A stretch of DNA of 64,000 nucleotides from Citrus sinensis (Eukaryota > Streptophyta > Magnoliopsida > Sapindales > Rutaceae), in assembly GCF_022201045.2 (NCBI RefSeq), contig NC_068560.1, positions 29,777,501 to 29,841,500 of the forward strand, written 5' to 3'. This document shows, piece after piece, positions 23,454 through 36,175 of the stretch (positions are counted from its first letter, which is position 1; each line of letters opens with the position of its first letter). The notes beneath the pieces are model-generated. The model was given only the letters and a program-made list of their open reading frames with translations, was not told the origin of the DNA and did not search any database. Position numbers and translations under genes: made by a program.

Positions 23454-26277
23454 ATGAGTGGTGAAGAAGGAAATATAGACGATTATACACAAGATGGCAC
23501 CGTGGACCTCAAAGGCAACCCTGTTCGCAGATCCAAGCGTGGTGGATGGAGAGCTTGCTCCTTTGTTGTTGGTACAATATTTGAACTTCTCTCGGTTTAA
23601 TCCTACATAAGTGTATGAGTTGTTATTATTTCTGTTCATGGCCGTTCAGGATTCAGCCAGCCGTTTTGCTTGCTCGTTTCTTTTACGACACTTTTGTCTC
23701 ACCTTGCAATCGCATATGCATGCCTTTGTTCCATATTCTATATTTCCTTGGAACCCTTTTTTCTTTTTCCTCCTCCTCGTGTGCATAAGCGAGCTTCGAA
23801 CTTCAGATTTCTTGTACCAGTTCCAGAGATTTTAGTGAATCTTTAAACTGTAAAAGTAAGCCTTAATCAGACATAGCTCAAAAACTTGGAGTTGTCAAGG
23901 ACCCCACGAGTGGTTACCAAAAAGCGGTCCTTTTCCATCCATCTCTCCAAATCAAATCACGACTTGTAGTCATAGCTCAAAAACTTGGAGTTGTCAAGGA
24001 CCCCACGAGTGGTTACCAAAAAGCGGTCCTTTTCCATCCATCTCTCCAAATCAAATCACGACTTGTAGTCACGTTACTTTCTAGGAGATATTTAACAAAA
24101 CTGTTCAATTCCCAACTGTTTTATAAATCTTTTATTGGCTACTTTTTGGCTTGCTGTCGTTATTTGCAGTATACGAGGTGTTTGAACGTATGGCCTATCA
24201 TGGGATATCGTCAAATTTGGTGATGTATTTGACAGACAAGCTGCATCACGGCACTGTGAAGTCAGCGAACAACGTCACCAACTGGGGTGGCACCATTTGG
24301 GTCACTCCAATTTTTGGCGCTGGTGTTGCCGAGGCCTATCTCGGCCGCTACTGGACCTTCATCATTGCTTCTTTTTTTAACCTCATGGTATGTATGTTTA
24401 TTCATTATGTTCAGCGATTATTTAATTAATTTATAAGATAATTTAGGTTTTTTTTTTAAACATGCAATCCTCTCATGATATTTAATCAGTAAGCCATACG
24501 ATGTCGGGTTGTCGGTGTCTGATATAAATTAATGATAATACCAGGATACATGACAAAATTTCACCATAATTTTAAAGATCGGAGCACATGGTTTAATTGC
24601 TCTTTTGTTGACCTGTTAAAGACAGACAGAGAAGCGTATATATAAATTTTGTCTGTATCCTTTTTAACGATTTTTTAATTTTATATTTTCTTTTTCCTGG
24701 TTACAGGGGATGATTGTACTAGCACTATCAGTGTCATTATCTGGGTTGAAACCTCCTCCATGCAATGATATTAACAGTCAAGACTGCAGGAAGGCTTCAA
24801 CATTACAATTAGGTACCTTCTTTGTTGCACTCTACACGCTGGTTGTGGGAACCGGAGGAACCAAGCCCAACATCTTGACGATCGCCGCGGACCAATTCGA
24901 TGAATTTGAGCCCAAGGAGAAGGCCCATAAGCTCTCCTTCTTCAACTGGTGGATGTTCAATATCTTTTTTGCGACACTCTTAGGCAATACAGTGCTTGTC
25001 TACATACAAGAGGATGTGGGCTGGGTCTTGGGTTATGGGCTTCCTGCACTAGGTCTTGCTATAGCCATTGCGATTTTCTTGGCGGGCACACCCTTCTATA
25101 GGCACAAGAAGCCCGCAGGAAGCCCATTCACAAGAATGGCAAAGGTCATTGTAGCTGCCATAAGAAAAATGAATGTGCCTCTCCCTACTGACCCCCAAGA
25201 ACTGTATGAACTTGACTTGGAATATTATACACAAAAAGGGAAGTACAGGATTGGTTCCACCCAAAATTTGAGGTTAGTGTCTTAGTTGCATATTTTTATT
25301 TATTTATTTACTTTTTGGTCCCATTGAATATATGGCAGGCTCACATGCACATTTTGTTTAATTGTGTCTTCTTGTTTGTTCTTGCGTGCAGGTTCTTTAA
25401 CAAAGCTGCAGTCAAAACAGGTGCAACAAATCCATGGATCCTGTGCTCAGTGTCTCAAGTAGAGGAAACCACGCAAATGTTAGCAATGATCCCAATCTTG
25501 GTTGCCACGTTTGTTCCCAGCACAATGCTTGCTCAAATCAACACCCTTTTTGTAAAGCAAGGCACTACCCTTGATAGAGCTATTGGTAGCAGCTTCAAGA
25601 TCCCCCCCGCAAGTTTAACAGGATTTGTAACCTTATCAATGCTTGTTTGTGTCGTCTTATATGACCGATGCTTTGTCAGGATTACGCGAAGGTGGACTAA
25701 GAATCCTAGAGGGATCACTCTTCTTCAAAGAATGGGAATTGGCCTAGTCATTCATATTATAATTATGGTTATTGCTTCTTTTACAGAGAGATATAGACTA
25801 AGTGTGGCCAAGGACCATGGTATAGTTGAAAAAGGACAGCAAGTTCCTTTAACAATATTCATTATGCTTCCTCAATTTGTGCTTATGGGAACAGCCGATG
25901 CATTCTTGGAGGTAGCCAAGATTGAGTTCTTTTATGATCAGGCACCAGAGAGCATGAAGAGTCTTGGAACTTCTTATTCAATGACTACTTTAGGAGTTGG
26001 AAATTTCCTTAGTAGCTTTCTGCTTTCAACGGTTTCTGACATAACCAAAAGGCATGGCCACAAAGGGTGGATTCTGAACAACCTTAATGTTTGTCATTTG
26101 GACTATTACTATGCCTTTTTCGCAATATTGAATGTCTTGAACTTTGTTTTCTTCTTGGTTGTGGCAAAGTTCTATGTGTACAAGGCTGAAGTTTCGGATT
26201 CAATGGAGGTGCTTACCGAAGAATTAAAGGTGATGAGATTAAGGGCATCTGCACAAGAAGCGACTGTGGCTAACTGA
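23454..26277 (+). CDS. NRT1/PTR family transporter, NPF5.2/PTR3-like
   Basis: Four exons (23454-23571, 24170-24387, 24707-25272, 25392-26277) with GT-AG borders and consistent phases encode about 595 residues, the normal length for the proton-coupled nitrate/peptide family. NPF proteins are 12-helix plasma-membrane or vacuolar carriers. Visible signatures are the proton-coupling E42-x-x-E45-R46 in the first helix, the PTR signature G-T-G-G-T-K-P-N at 121-128, and F-F-N-W-W-M-F. The long central loop and tail (F-F-Y-D-Q-A-P-E-S-M-K-S) match Arabidopsis PTR3/NPF5.2 most closely from memory. That relative transports small peptides and is stress-induced; substrate here is inferred. The N-terminus Y-T-Q-D-G-T-V-D-L-K-G-N-P is typical. 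Intron 1 contains an exact 99-bp tandem duplication. No lesion is seen. Confidence 0.92.
23872..24069 (+). repeat. Exact 99-bp tandem duplication in NPF intron 1
   Basis: The segment beginning CATAGCTCAAAAACTTGG at 23872 is repeated without any difference I can see from 23971. Two head-to-tail copies of 99 bp lie wholly inside intron 1, about 100 bases before exon 2. Identity implies a very recent event or an assembly error. Confidence 0.95.
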
Positions 26278-26582
26278 TTCGGTAGTTGATTCACACGAGA
26301 ATCAGAACTGAAGCTCAGTTTCTGGCCAGGCTACTATAGAGATTTAACTGATAATTTTACTTTGGGGTTGATTGTTTGATAGAGCAGTGTGTGTTAAATT
26401 TCCTTCACACCAGTCACAAGAATGTTTTAGCTCAAAAAAGAATTAATATTTGATTATCATGTTCTGGAGTATCAACGTAGTGCTGCTTGTAGTAAAATAA
26501 ATTTGACTCGTGAAGGACTAGAAATAGAAAGTGCTGCTAATGGTCCAAAATGTTGTTATGGTGTTGAAGTAGGCAATTTGGA

Positions 26583-26662
26583 ATTTGGATGCTAGGGTTC
26601 TTAAGACCCTAACCTCTGGATTAACATATGTGGCCAGGAAAGTTGGAATAGAACATTCAATA
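26583..26662 (+). pseudogene. Stray exonuclease-like fragment (copy G)
   Basis: One frame reads L-D-A-R-V-L-K-T-L-T-S-G-L-T-Y-V-A-R-K-V-G-I-E-H-S, matching A-A-R-V-L-K-K-P...G-L-A-K-L-A-R-E-V-G-I of the intact copy at 4051. Only about 25 residues survive, 300 bases after the NPF stop codon and about 16 kb from the rest of the array. Confidence 0.6.
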
Positions 26663-28350
26663 TTTTTGTTAATTAGGTGGATGTAATATTGGTATTGTAT
26701 ATTTCACATATTTTGCAGAGTCTCAGTATATAGTTTTATTCGGTACTTTTGTTCATCAAATGTTAATCCCATTCACTTATTTGACTGTGATCGATTGCCT
26801 CAACTTAATTTGCTAACTAATCAAAATTTCTATATTCAAGTTAATTTTATTTATTTATGTATGTTAGTGAAACTTTTTGTCCAAAAAGTGTATATAAACT
26901 ATGTAGTGAGACTATTTACACCCTAAGAAATACTTTGAATATCCCTTACTTTGTACATCTATTTAATAAATTTTAAAAATTAATAATTACTTTACACACT
27001 CTGATCACTAATGCCAAAATAATCCATAATCAAACCTAAATAAAAAATTTTGATGTTCTTTTACACACAAAATATTCCTCACAAATAAATAGGTGTTAAT
27101 TCCCATAAACTTATTAGATACCTACTTCTTTAACTCCTACAGTCTCTTCTTCGTCAAACCTTTTGTTATCTTCTCATTAACCTTTTGGAGTATAATACAT
27201 TAAATTGTCCTAAAAAGTAATTAATTGAAAATGTTATTTTTTAAAATATAATTTTTTATAAAAAAAAATAAGTGAGATTATTTGAACCCATAAAAATACT
27301 CTTTTCATCCACATTTTAATTAATTTTTTATTATTAAAATACCCATAACATAACATTACTATAGCTGACAATATAATACTTCAATTAAAAGGAATTTCTC
27401 TTTACACTCATCATGTACAACCTCCCTAACAAAAGTAAACCTAAACGACACAACTCATCTAGTTTTAAACTCATTTTTTGTTTGCTTTATTCATATCAGT
27501 CATCAAAACTATGCAAACAAGTAAACAACATTAGAATAATATCAACATAACAGTTGCTTCAGATTACTTGAGTTCAAGTAATAATAGAAGACAAAAATGA
27601 GTGTTCAGTGGTGGTTGAGATTTTTCATTCCCACAAAACATGTTTATATTGTGGTGGGAGCGACTAGATTGTAACAGTGGTAATTGTATGCATTTGGATT
27701 GTCAAATTACTTTATCACATATAACTAGTTTAGGTGGTAATTTTGTAACCAGCACAATAGTAATCATCAAATAATTAAGAGTATGTGTTTTGACACCCCT
27801 CAAAATTTCTTATAAAACCTCATTTTAATTAAAGTTATTCTAATTACCTAATACAAATTAATTCATTTCTTGTATTGAATAAAAATTCAATCAAACACAT
27901 AGATATTAGATAAATTATTCTTTTAACAAACTTTTTACACCCACCCTATTTCACAAATTTATGAAATTTATTAAAAAAATTTTGAGAAAATTATAAGAGT
28001 TTAGAGTTATGAATATAGAAATTATATAATAAAAAATTAAGATAAATTTAATATTTTAGCATTTGTATGCAATCTAAAAAGAAATATTTGTTTAGAGTAA
28101 AATTTTATGGAAATATGGATTATTCTAATATTTGAATATGTATTTCATCGATTAATCTGGGTATTTTAAGAAATAACAATCAATAGGGGAGTTAAAAGGT
28201 CACTTATAAATAATTATTTATATAAGTTAAAATCCTATATATGAATCTTTCAAAATTTGTGTATGTTTATTAGTAAGTAGCCGAAAGGTTTCATAATTAG
28301 CAAGAGGTTGATAATGTAGATGATGGGGGCACTTTGGAGGATATTAAAAA
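26663..28350. other. AT-rich intergenic region
   Basis: No gene seen. Very AT-rich, with recurring short phrases such as GTGAGACTATTTACACCC near 26905 and GTGAGATTATTTGAACCC near 27272 that suggest old duplicated or mobile sequence, but without definable ends. Confidence 0.45.
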
Positions 28351-28365
28351 TAAAGTTGCTGATAC

Positions 28366-28592
28366 CAACAAAGTGTTGGCTCTACTGACAATGGAGTCCC
28401 TTTAAGTGGTTTGACTGGGTTTGCTCCCCAGTTCGAGTCGCAGGAAAGTCGCATTTGTTGGGAGAACCTGTGCCTCTCGGTTCGAGCAGAGACTTCTAGT
28501 CTGGGTTGTGGTACGGGCTTAAAAGTGCCTCCTACAGTTTGGGCCATCCCCAGGTCACCTCGTGGTCAAAATTTTTAAAAAAATAATAATAT
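28366..28592 (+). mobile_element. SINE-like retroposon with exact 15-bp target duplication
   Basis: The exact 15-mer ATAAAGTTGCTGATA lies at 28351-28365 and again at 28593-28607. Between them is a 227-bp unit with box B-like CAGTTCGAGTCGC and GGTTCGAGCAG strings, a weaker box A-like GGCTCTACTGACAATGG, and an A/T-rich tail. This is the pattern of a tRNA-derived SINE. It does not share the tail motif of the SINEs at 8922 and 36821, so it belongs to a different family. Confidence 0.75.
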
Positions 28593-28607
28593 ATAAAGTT
28601 GCTGATA

Positions 28608-30246
28608 ATTGCACTTGTTATGACACTATTTTTTGGGTTGGGGGAATCAAGGTGGAATTCTTGATCAAACTTCTACATATGGAGGAATGTGTGGGTTTTT
28701 CAGCACATGTCATTTTGATTATTGATAGCTATCATCCTTTATGAATAAGGGAAAAAGAAAATGAAAAAAATCACCTCTTTATTATAAAAAAATATTTGCT
28801 ACTGTGGAAAATTTATGATGTACTTCATAAAAAATAAAATTAATGCACAGTTAGTAAATAAACATCCACCTGATAAAGTATGTAAATGAAAAATTCCAAA
28901 AAAAGATAGTAACAGAATTAATATTTTGATTTAATTGGGGCGTTAATTGAAAAATAAATTTAAGAAGGTCATATGAAATTCGAATCTCTCTTTTAAGGAG
29001 AGGATTTGATTGCCATCAAGCTAAATTTAAATAATTAATTGATTAATTTATTTGTGTATGTAAATTTTCACCCACAAATGATTTTTTATTTTTGCATTTT
29101 CGAATGCAGCCACAAATAAGGTTTGAAAGTCTATTTGGCCTACTATGAAACTTCTAAATTGAGGGAGATGAATTAAATAAGTACAAAGTACGACAAAGCG
29201 GTCAAACAGATAAATTATAAACGACAATGCGTACAAGAATTGGCATTTTTGTTTTGCCTCTCTGTTTCCACTTTTCAGACTTCTGCTCTCTCCCTCTCTC
29301 TCTCTCTCGGAATTTTCTCTCGGCAATGAACGGTACGTGCATTATGATTTCATTTCCATTTTTCACTTTTCTGTTCGTTTCCCGAGAAAATCCATGTATA
29401 GAAAACAAAAGAAAGCTTCAAAAAAGTTGTTTTTTTCTTTGTAATCTAATATATAGTTTCACAGTTTTCGTTTTTATTTTCTGGTTTGTCCCAAAATGGT
29501 AAATTGATCTCAGCCGAGCGACGTTGATTTAATTACGCGCGAGTTAAGGTCGTGTTTTTCATTTCTCCCCTGCTATTTCGAAAATGAAAACTTTACCTTT
29601 TAAATTCTGTTTTTTCTGTTGTTTCTTAGAATAATGTTTTGTTTGCTTTTGCAAAATCACGTATTTGAATTGGGCTAATAAGTTCTTAAAAGCGTTTTCC
29701 TGATCAATTACATTGTTTAGGTTTCTGTATATGATTTTTTTTTTTTTGAAGTTTTCCTTTTGGTTATATCCAATGTAGGAGGAAGAAATATGAAGAAACG
29801 AAGATAATTGTTTATTTTTTTCAAGTTGATGAGGCTGGTGGCATTTATAATTGGAATATAATTGGATAATGGAATTATGGAAGTGGTGTTTAGCTATATT
29901 TTTGAAAATCAGAAAGTGGGAAAAGGTGGTTTCTTGCCTGAGATTGTTGAGTTTATTGCGAAGACAAGCAAGAACTTGATCTTTATTTTCATTGATGTGA
30001 TGTGATGGATTAATTGAACATTCTTTTGCGGGCTTTCTTTGTACGATGTTAAAGTTATTCTGTTTGATATTAGAAGGTTAGGCGCGCAGTGGTATCATTT
30101 AACTTCATGGCATTGACTGTTTCAGTGGAGAGAATTGTCTCAAAACAAGATTTTCATTTGGTGTGATGGGTTAGAGAAATTTTCTGTGGCTTTAGATATA
30201 TACATCATTTTGGAGGGTGAAAGCAAAAATTGAATAGATTAGGCAT
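28608..30246. other. Intergenic region and probable 5' leader of the next gene
   Basis: From about 29280 a CT-rich stretch (TCTCTCCCTCTCTC) leads to GGCAATGAACG/GTACGTGC, which looks like a 5' untranslated exon ending in a splice donor. A leader intron would then run to shortly before 30247. The short ATG in this leader would be an upstream open frame. This is inferred from splice signals only. The rest shows no gene. Confidence 0.4.
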
Positions 30247-31330
30247 GTGATGGGTCATATGGATTCAAGGGAGAGTAATTCAGATGCTGATTTGGAATAT
30301 GGTGAGATTAGAAGGCGAGATGACCAAAATAAAGGGCAAAGTTGTATTGGTCAACATTCAAATAAAATGGTCGATTGGGAGTGGAATATGGTTAGGGGTT
30401 CAAAAGGATTAGTAAAAGATGATAATCTGTTAACTGCATGCAAGAATGTCTTACATTCTGGTGAGAATGTGGAGATATACGTGGACGAGCTAGGAGAGGA
30501 GGCAGCAAGTCTTGTGAAGAAGAAAATGGTGGCGGAGAAAGGGAAATCAAGCTCTAAGAAGCCTCCTAAACCACCTAGGCCTCCTGGAACCCTGTCGTTT
30601 GATGAGGCTGATATAAAACTGTGCAGAGAAATTTCTGAGCTTGCGAGACTGAAGTATGCAAGGATTCGACAAATGAAAGAATTGAAGAAAAAGAGGGTTG
30701 ATAAGGTGTCATCACCAGTGGTTAGCTTTTTTGCAATGATCATAACCATTTTATTCTGCTACGTGATAATCTTCCAAGGTAATTAGACTGTTTCTATGGT
30801 TTCTTATGTTGTTGTTATCTCATTGTTTCTCTGTTTAGGCTAGCAATGTTAGTTATATGCTTGCAGATTTAATCTTATCCTACAAGAAGGTTTTGCCGTT
30901 TTGATACTTCTTCATAACTTAATAGAGAGTTCCATATATTTTTGCTGCTCTGTAGTTAACTTTGTATCTTTACCTAATGTGATCACATTCTTTTGAGATA
31001 AACTATAAAAACAATATCAGACAGCATCGGACCAAAATCTGAAATTTATGTGATTTTCTTTTATAAGAAAGTTCTTTTTTACGGTTTAATTTCAACCAAA
31101 GCAAATATAAGGAAATAAGCAACCAAATTATAGAGGGTTCAATGGAACAGCTGACATGCAGTCCAAATATTTATGCTAAATTGCTTTTTTTTTTTTTTTC
31201 CCGTGCGTGTGTGTTAAGCTGTATTCTAGTCTCTCTTGCTACTACAATTTTCTTATGGTTTTCCATCACATGTGTATGTCAAATTTTTTATATTTTCTAA
31301 CTTACAGGCATCTTGGGTTCACGTATATGA
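30247..31330 (+). CDS. Plant-specific single-pass membrane protein of unknown function
   Basis: Exon 1 (30247-30778) and a very short exon 2 (31308-31330) give about 184 residues. Splicing at CCAAG/GTAATT and TTACAG/GCATC adds only G-I-L-G-S-R-I before the stop. The protein has an acidic start (D-S-R-E-S-N-S-D-A-D-L-E-Y-G-E-I), a basic proline-rich middle (K-K-P-P-K-P-P-R-P-P-G), a charged helix (K-E-L-K-K-K-R), and one C-terminal hydrophobic segment of about 20 residues (V-V-S-F-F-A-M-I-I-T-I-L-F). That places almost all of it on the cytosolic side in a tail-anchored-like topology. I do not recognise a named family. The ATG at 30247 and the ones 3 and 12 bases later are in frame; the true start could be any of these. 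Confidence 0.7.
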
Positions 31331-31401
31331 TGTGGTACGTGTCAAGTTCAGTGCATGGATATCCTTACTCTGGTTGGCGACCCTTCTTTTTTTTTGTTGT
31401 T

Positions 31402-31421
31402 GGGGGGGGGGGGGGGGGGGG
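31402..31421 (+). repeat. poly-G run of 20
   Basis: Twenty consecutive G followed by further G-rich sequence (TGTGGGGGGTTGGTTGGGG), just downstream of the membrane-protein stop codon and so possibly in its 3' untranslated region. Potential G-quadruplex. Confidence 0.9.
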
Positions 31422-31439
31422 TGTGGGGGGTTGGTTGGG

Positions 31440-32393
31440 GGGTGTGTGGAGTTCCAATTGCTTGGATAGCAGCTTTGTTGAATAAGCTGACTTGCCATTT
31501 CATCAGTTAACTTTTGTAAATACTTCAAGCAAAATCAGGTTTTGTAACATTGCTGAATGAGCTGCGTACTAGTTTATTTATTCCTTCACTTTTTAAATAT
31601 TATGGAAGATACCGTGGTTTTGATTATAATAAAGGACCTGTTTGGGGCAGCTACCGCAAACGGATCTAAATTCTGCTAAATTTCAAGCTACTTTGTGTTG
31701 GATATCTTTTACTACTATCATGTCCATTGCGATTGAGTACTGACATTGCTGGGCAATCTTGGAGGTGAAGTGGTGTTATAATGTCACTTGAAACACAGGC
31801 CTTTTAGTGCTGTTCTTACAAATTGCAAGCGATGAAAAGAGGACTGAATGAACTGATAAATCTGAAATTCAAAAGATACATAAATGTTTTTAATCTTGAG
31901 ATGGAGTGGCATTTGGAATTTTTCTATTAGCCATTTTGTATCCGTGTATCGTATGGGAACAACGCATAACATCTGACACAATTTTATCATCAATCAACTG
32001 AATGGCACTTCAACAGACAACAATCTTCTTTACATCTTTTGAACTAGAGAAATTATGTTCACATTTTACAACTCCGCCGTTCAGCCCATTCATGGAACCA
32101 TTACAACAGATTCTGCAAGCTCCCAAATCTGTTTTGCTAGAAAAATTTTTATTTTACAGCAACCCCCCGGTGAATTCTCAAACTAAGTTTTATAATCAAA
32201 ACAAAAAAAAAAAAAAATATTTTGAACTACCCAAATTTTGTTCATTAAATTCTATAATGTACATATGACGTGAGATTACATATATCAAAGGCAAAAACTC
32301 GAAAGTTCCACATTTCATTCTGAATTTTCCAGTAGTGAAAGCAAGCGAACATTCATATATGAGTCCTCAAAGAACTAGTTTCTTTCAAAATTA
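31440..32393. other. Intergenic region between convergent genes
   Basis: No gene is recognised. It should contain the 3' untranslated regions of the membrane-protein gene on the left and of the minus-strand mS41 gene on the right, which converge here. Confidence 0.5.
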
Positions 32394-34045
32394 TTAGGCT
32401 TTCGCAGGTGCAGCTCTTGGCCTCCACAGTCCCAGCCTATATTTGTGGGTGTGTTTCAGTATCAGCTTCCTCTGGCAAACAAGAAAACACAAGTCAAAAC
32501 TTGTAAGTTGTAACAAAAGGAATTCTGGAAGCAAAAAACAATAAAAGTTTCATATTCACCATGAGTAAAAACTAAAGGACATGCATACTTCAAAACTTAA
32601 TAATATTTTCAAATTCCTGAGATACACTTTGTGCCACTATTTCTTTGTACAATGGTAAATGCATATGAATGTCAGAATTTTAACTTGACAATGCAACCAA
32701 CCTTGATAATTCATAACCATATACAGGATATGACAGATAGCAAGCAGAAATTCAGAATATTGCATACAACATGTAACCCGCTCTTCCATATATACAACCT
32801 AAAACATTTGCAAGTATTTGGATGTTGTTTATGCTCAGAGCTGGACACAATGATAATTAGCCCACTATCATTATAGCTAAAACCATGCATATAATTTATG
32901 GAAGGATTCTACTTCTTATAGTTAATCTAGATGTAGCAGATTAGTAGCTGCTGAAATCCAATACATGAGAAACCATGTACTTGAATGAGGTACTAATAAT
33001 AATAATTGTGTTTGTGTGGACTATATTGGTTATCAGGTGTATCTGATATTCATAACATAATGAGATTTATCAAATCTTGCCAACAATAAATGTATCTTTC
33101 ATTTCCCCAAACAAACAACAGGACATATATTGAAATAAAAGCACCAGCAAAATTCGAAATGCTTACATGCTTGCAAGGAATGCCAAGTTTCTTGAGCTTA
33201 AGAGTTCGGGTTACAAGCAATCTCTGAAAGTCACCTATCTCAGATTCAAGCTTCGCCGAATGGGTTTCCACTCCTTTCCCTATTCCATTCAGAAACTCTG
33301 GTATCCCAACCTTGACTGCAAAAGCACCAATAACTCTCTCAAATCCCAATTTCAGCTTTCTAAAAGACTATGAAACTCATGTTGTGGTTATCACTAAACG
33401 AAGAACCAAAAAAAGGCTTTTTTTTTCTTTAATGGACAGTCAACATTCCATTTTGGACATCTAACGACAATACCTCAACTCAATCAGCTGTATTTCAACT
33501 ACTTAATTGCTCCTAGTCTTTACCCAAGAGATGTCCCTGAGAGTCAATAAGAAAATTGTCTCTTTGCTTAATATAGGGACATTTTAACATATTTTTCAAA
33601 ATTCAAAACAAGCAATATTAAAGATATGATTCAATCTCATTCTAGATAAACTCAAACAGCTCAAATTATGAAACCCAAAATTTTCTTGAAACAACCAGAA
33701 AGAGCCAGAATTTCCCTTTCCCTTCTTTCATGTTTCTAAATTTTCCCATTAACCAAACAAAGCCAAACTCAGCCTTATACATCTTAACACTAGCCGCTCC
33801 TTGAAAAAGTTTCTCATTTTTACAAAAACCCTAAACAACACAACCCAGAAGACCCAATAGTTTTCACTTAATTATCAATTCAACCAAAAGATAAAAGCAA
33901 CAAAAAGAAATCCAAAAATAACGGAAAATAGAATGGGGATACCAATGTATTGATTTGATGCTTTGGAGGTGAAGAATCTAGAAAACCCAGATACTGCTAC
34001 CATCGAATTTGCCCCCGCGTTGTTGAATATTTGCCTCCAAGCCAT
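32394..34045 (-). CDS. Mitochondrial small ribosomal subunit protein mS41-like (IGR motif)
   Basis: Three exons on the minus strand (34045-33943, 33315-33167, 32471-32394) with consistent phases give 109 residues. The first exon is a typical mitochondrial presequence: basic, Ser/Ala-rich, ending F-S-R-F-F-T-S-K. The second and third hold the IGR-motif fold: I-P-E-F-L-N-G-I-G-K-G-V-E-T-H, then L-K-K-L-G-I-P-C-K-H and R-K-L-I-L-K-H-T-H-K-Y-R-L-G. This matches the yeast Fyv4/mS41 family, a component of the mitochondrial small ribosomal subunit. Start choice: ATG at 34045 gives the presequence directly. Assignment rests on motif recognition from memory. Confidence 0.75.
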
Positions 34046-36175
34046 TCTTCGATCTGTGTATCCGCTCACTCACTCTCAGATGTTAGGGTTTTGGGTTTAG
34101 CTCTTTTTGGAGAATTTGGAGATGAAAGCGTTAGCTAAAAGGGCTCCCCGGTTAAACGCTAAAAATAATTTAATATGGTTTATATTTTCTTTCACCAACC
34201 TAAAAATATTGATAATTATAATTAAATTACATTTAAGCAAATTAGAAATACACAAAATTTCTGTCTCTCAACAACCATGCGAGTTAGAACTTTTAAAAAT
34301 ATAAAATCCTCAAAATATAATAATTAAAATTAAATAGACATTTCCCCATATTTCTTCAATTAGTGCTTCCTTTATTTTTTTATCCACAAATTAAAAAAGA
34401 CATAATTCACATGTTAAGAAATTAAGATCCAAATTTAATACCTTTTAGTTGCTTATCAACTGGTAGTTGAGAAAATAATAAATTCCTCGTCCATTATAAC
34501 ATTTCAAAACGTAAACATAAATATTTAAACTTTTAATTCCCAAAATTAACATCAAGAACTAATGTGTTTTGTACTATGCAATTATGGGAAAAATTATTAT
34601 GCAATTGTTAATTGGGTAAGACTGATTACACAAAAAATTACTCTAACCACTCTAATTTTATTATAAAAATATCCATTATATGAATTACTATTATTAAGGG
34701 CAATTTATTATAAGTCAATATTATGTAATTATTTTGAACACCCATATAACATACTCATTATCTAGTGTATATAATTTTCATACTTTAAACTTTTAAATTT
34801 TTATTTTTTACATCTTAATATATCCTTGGATAAATAATGATGAAATCAATATTTTTATTTTCATAACTAAAATAAATTTTACACTCATTATTTTTTTAAA
34901 AGAAAATAAAAACAAATTATACAAAAGTACTGAAAAGCATCTTTTTTTTTTTTGTTTTTGCTTTTGACCTCTTCTTTTACTCCGTCTTCTTCTAATCTAA
35001 TGTTGACCACAAATAAACAAAATATTAATAACTAAATTTTATAAAATAATTTGCTTACAGCTTGACTTGATTATATTGTTATAAAAATTTAATAAATCTC
35101 TTAAAATTGGCTGCATTGAATGGCTTTATTGGTATATTAAGTAAATAAAGTTAATTAATTTAAACCGATTGAGTAAGATTTTTTAAATGAAATTTAAAGA
35201 GCATATAAAATGAAAATTTGATTTTTTAAAATTATATATGAATTTACGAAGTAATAAAGTGATCAAATTAATTTTTTTTAGTGTAAATAACCTCATCTTT
35301 ATCGACTTTTTAATTTTATATCGATTCATATTTTTATTTATGAAAAAAAATTAAAACTTAATCTTTTGAGTTGTCTTGTGAACGCTCATGATAAATCTGT
35401 TCAATGAAATGTTTTTACATAATTATCTTCATTAAATAAAGAGTAATGATACAATTACAAACTCTTATACAAATTTATTTTATATAAACTGACGTGTCAT
35501 TAATTCAATGGTTTAATGAAAATATAAAATAATAAAAATCAAATCATGTGAACCGAATGATATTTAATTCGACTAATCTTATTATGTCACATTAGTTTAT
35601 ACAAAATAAATTTGTATAATAATTTGTGACTATATCATTACTCTTAAATAAATAACCTAACATTTGAAAGATATGATTACATTTTTCATGTGCAATTTTT
35701 ATTGTAGATCTAAAAGTAGTTGATTTTTAAAAAATTAATTGGTTCACCAATCTTTTTTGTTTCCTTGTAGAATGTTATTTTGTTAAATATAATTACGGGT
35801 CCAGCCACCTACCATGCAACAGTTGTAAATTGTCCATATAATTAATTACCTGCAAACATTATTGCTTGTACATGTTCTTCTAAAAGTAATATTGAAAAAA
35901 TTGCTATTTAATTTTCTCATAGCAAGAAAGAAGCAAACAAAAATAGGGAAAAAAATAAAAGAGTAATAATAATACCAAGTCTACTAAAAAGTTAAAAACT
36001 TAAGACACATGCAGTACTGTACTGTTCTAATCAACGGCGAATTAGAACAAACGAGCCAACGACCTAGAAATAACCGCCACGTGACTGATCCAGCAACTCA
36101 AACAGACTGACGACGTCAGAATCCGACACTCAAGATCCGCGTGACGTCACCAATGTCGGAAAGTGTCCGAAGATT
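34046..36175. other. AT-rich intergenic region
   Basis: No gene is seen. It includes the promoter side of the mS41 gene (a short leader before 34045 is likely), a MITE at 35440 described separately, and otherwise low-complexity AT-rich sequence. Confidence 0.5.
35440..35644. mobile_element. MITE with ~60-bp inverted ends and 7-bp target duplication
   Basis: The ends AGAGTAATGATA and TATCATTACTCT are inverted, and the pairing continues inward for about 60 bases (ATACAAATTTATTTT on the left against AAAATAAATTTGTAT on the right). TAAATAA flanks both sides (35433-35439 and 35645-35651). Length is 205 bp. No coding capacity. Confidence 0.8.

Noticed and set aside
24151-25285. Separate short NPF-like open frames read as separate genes or pseudogene pieces
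   Set aside because: GT-AG borders and phases join them into one uninterrupted 595-residue transporter.
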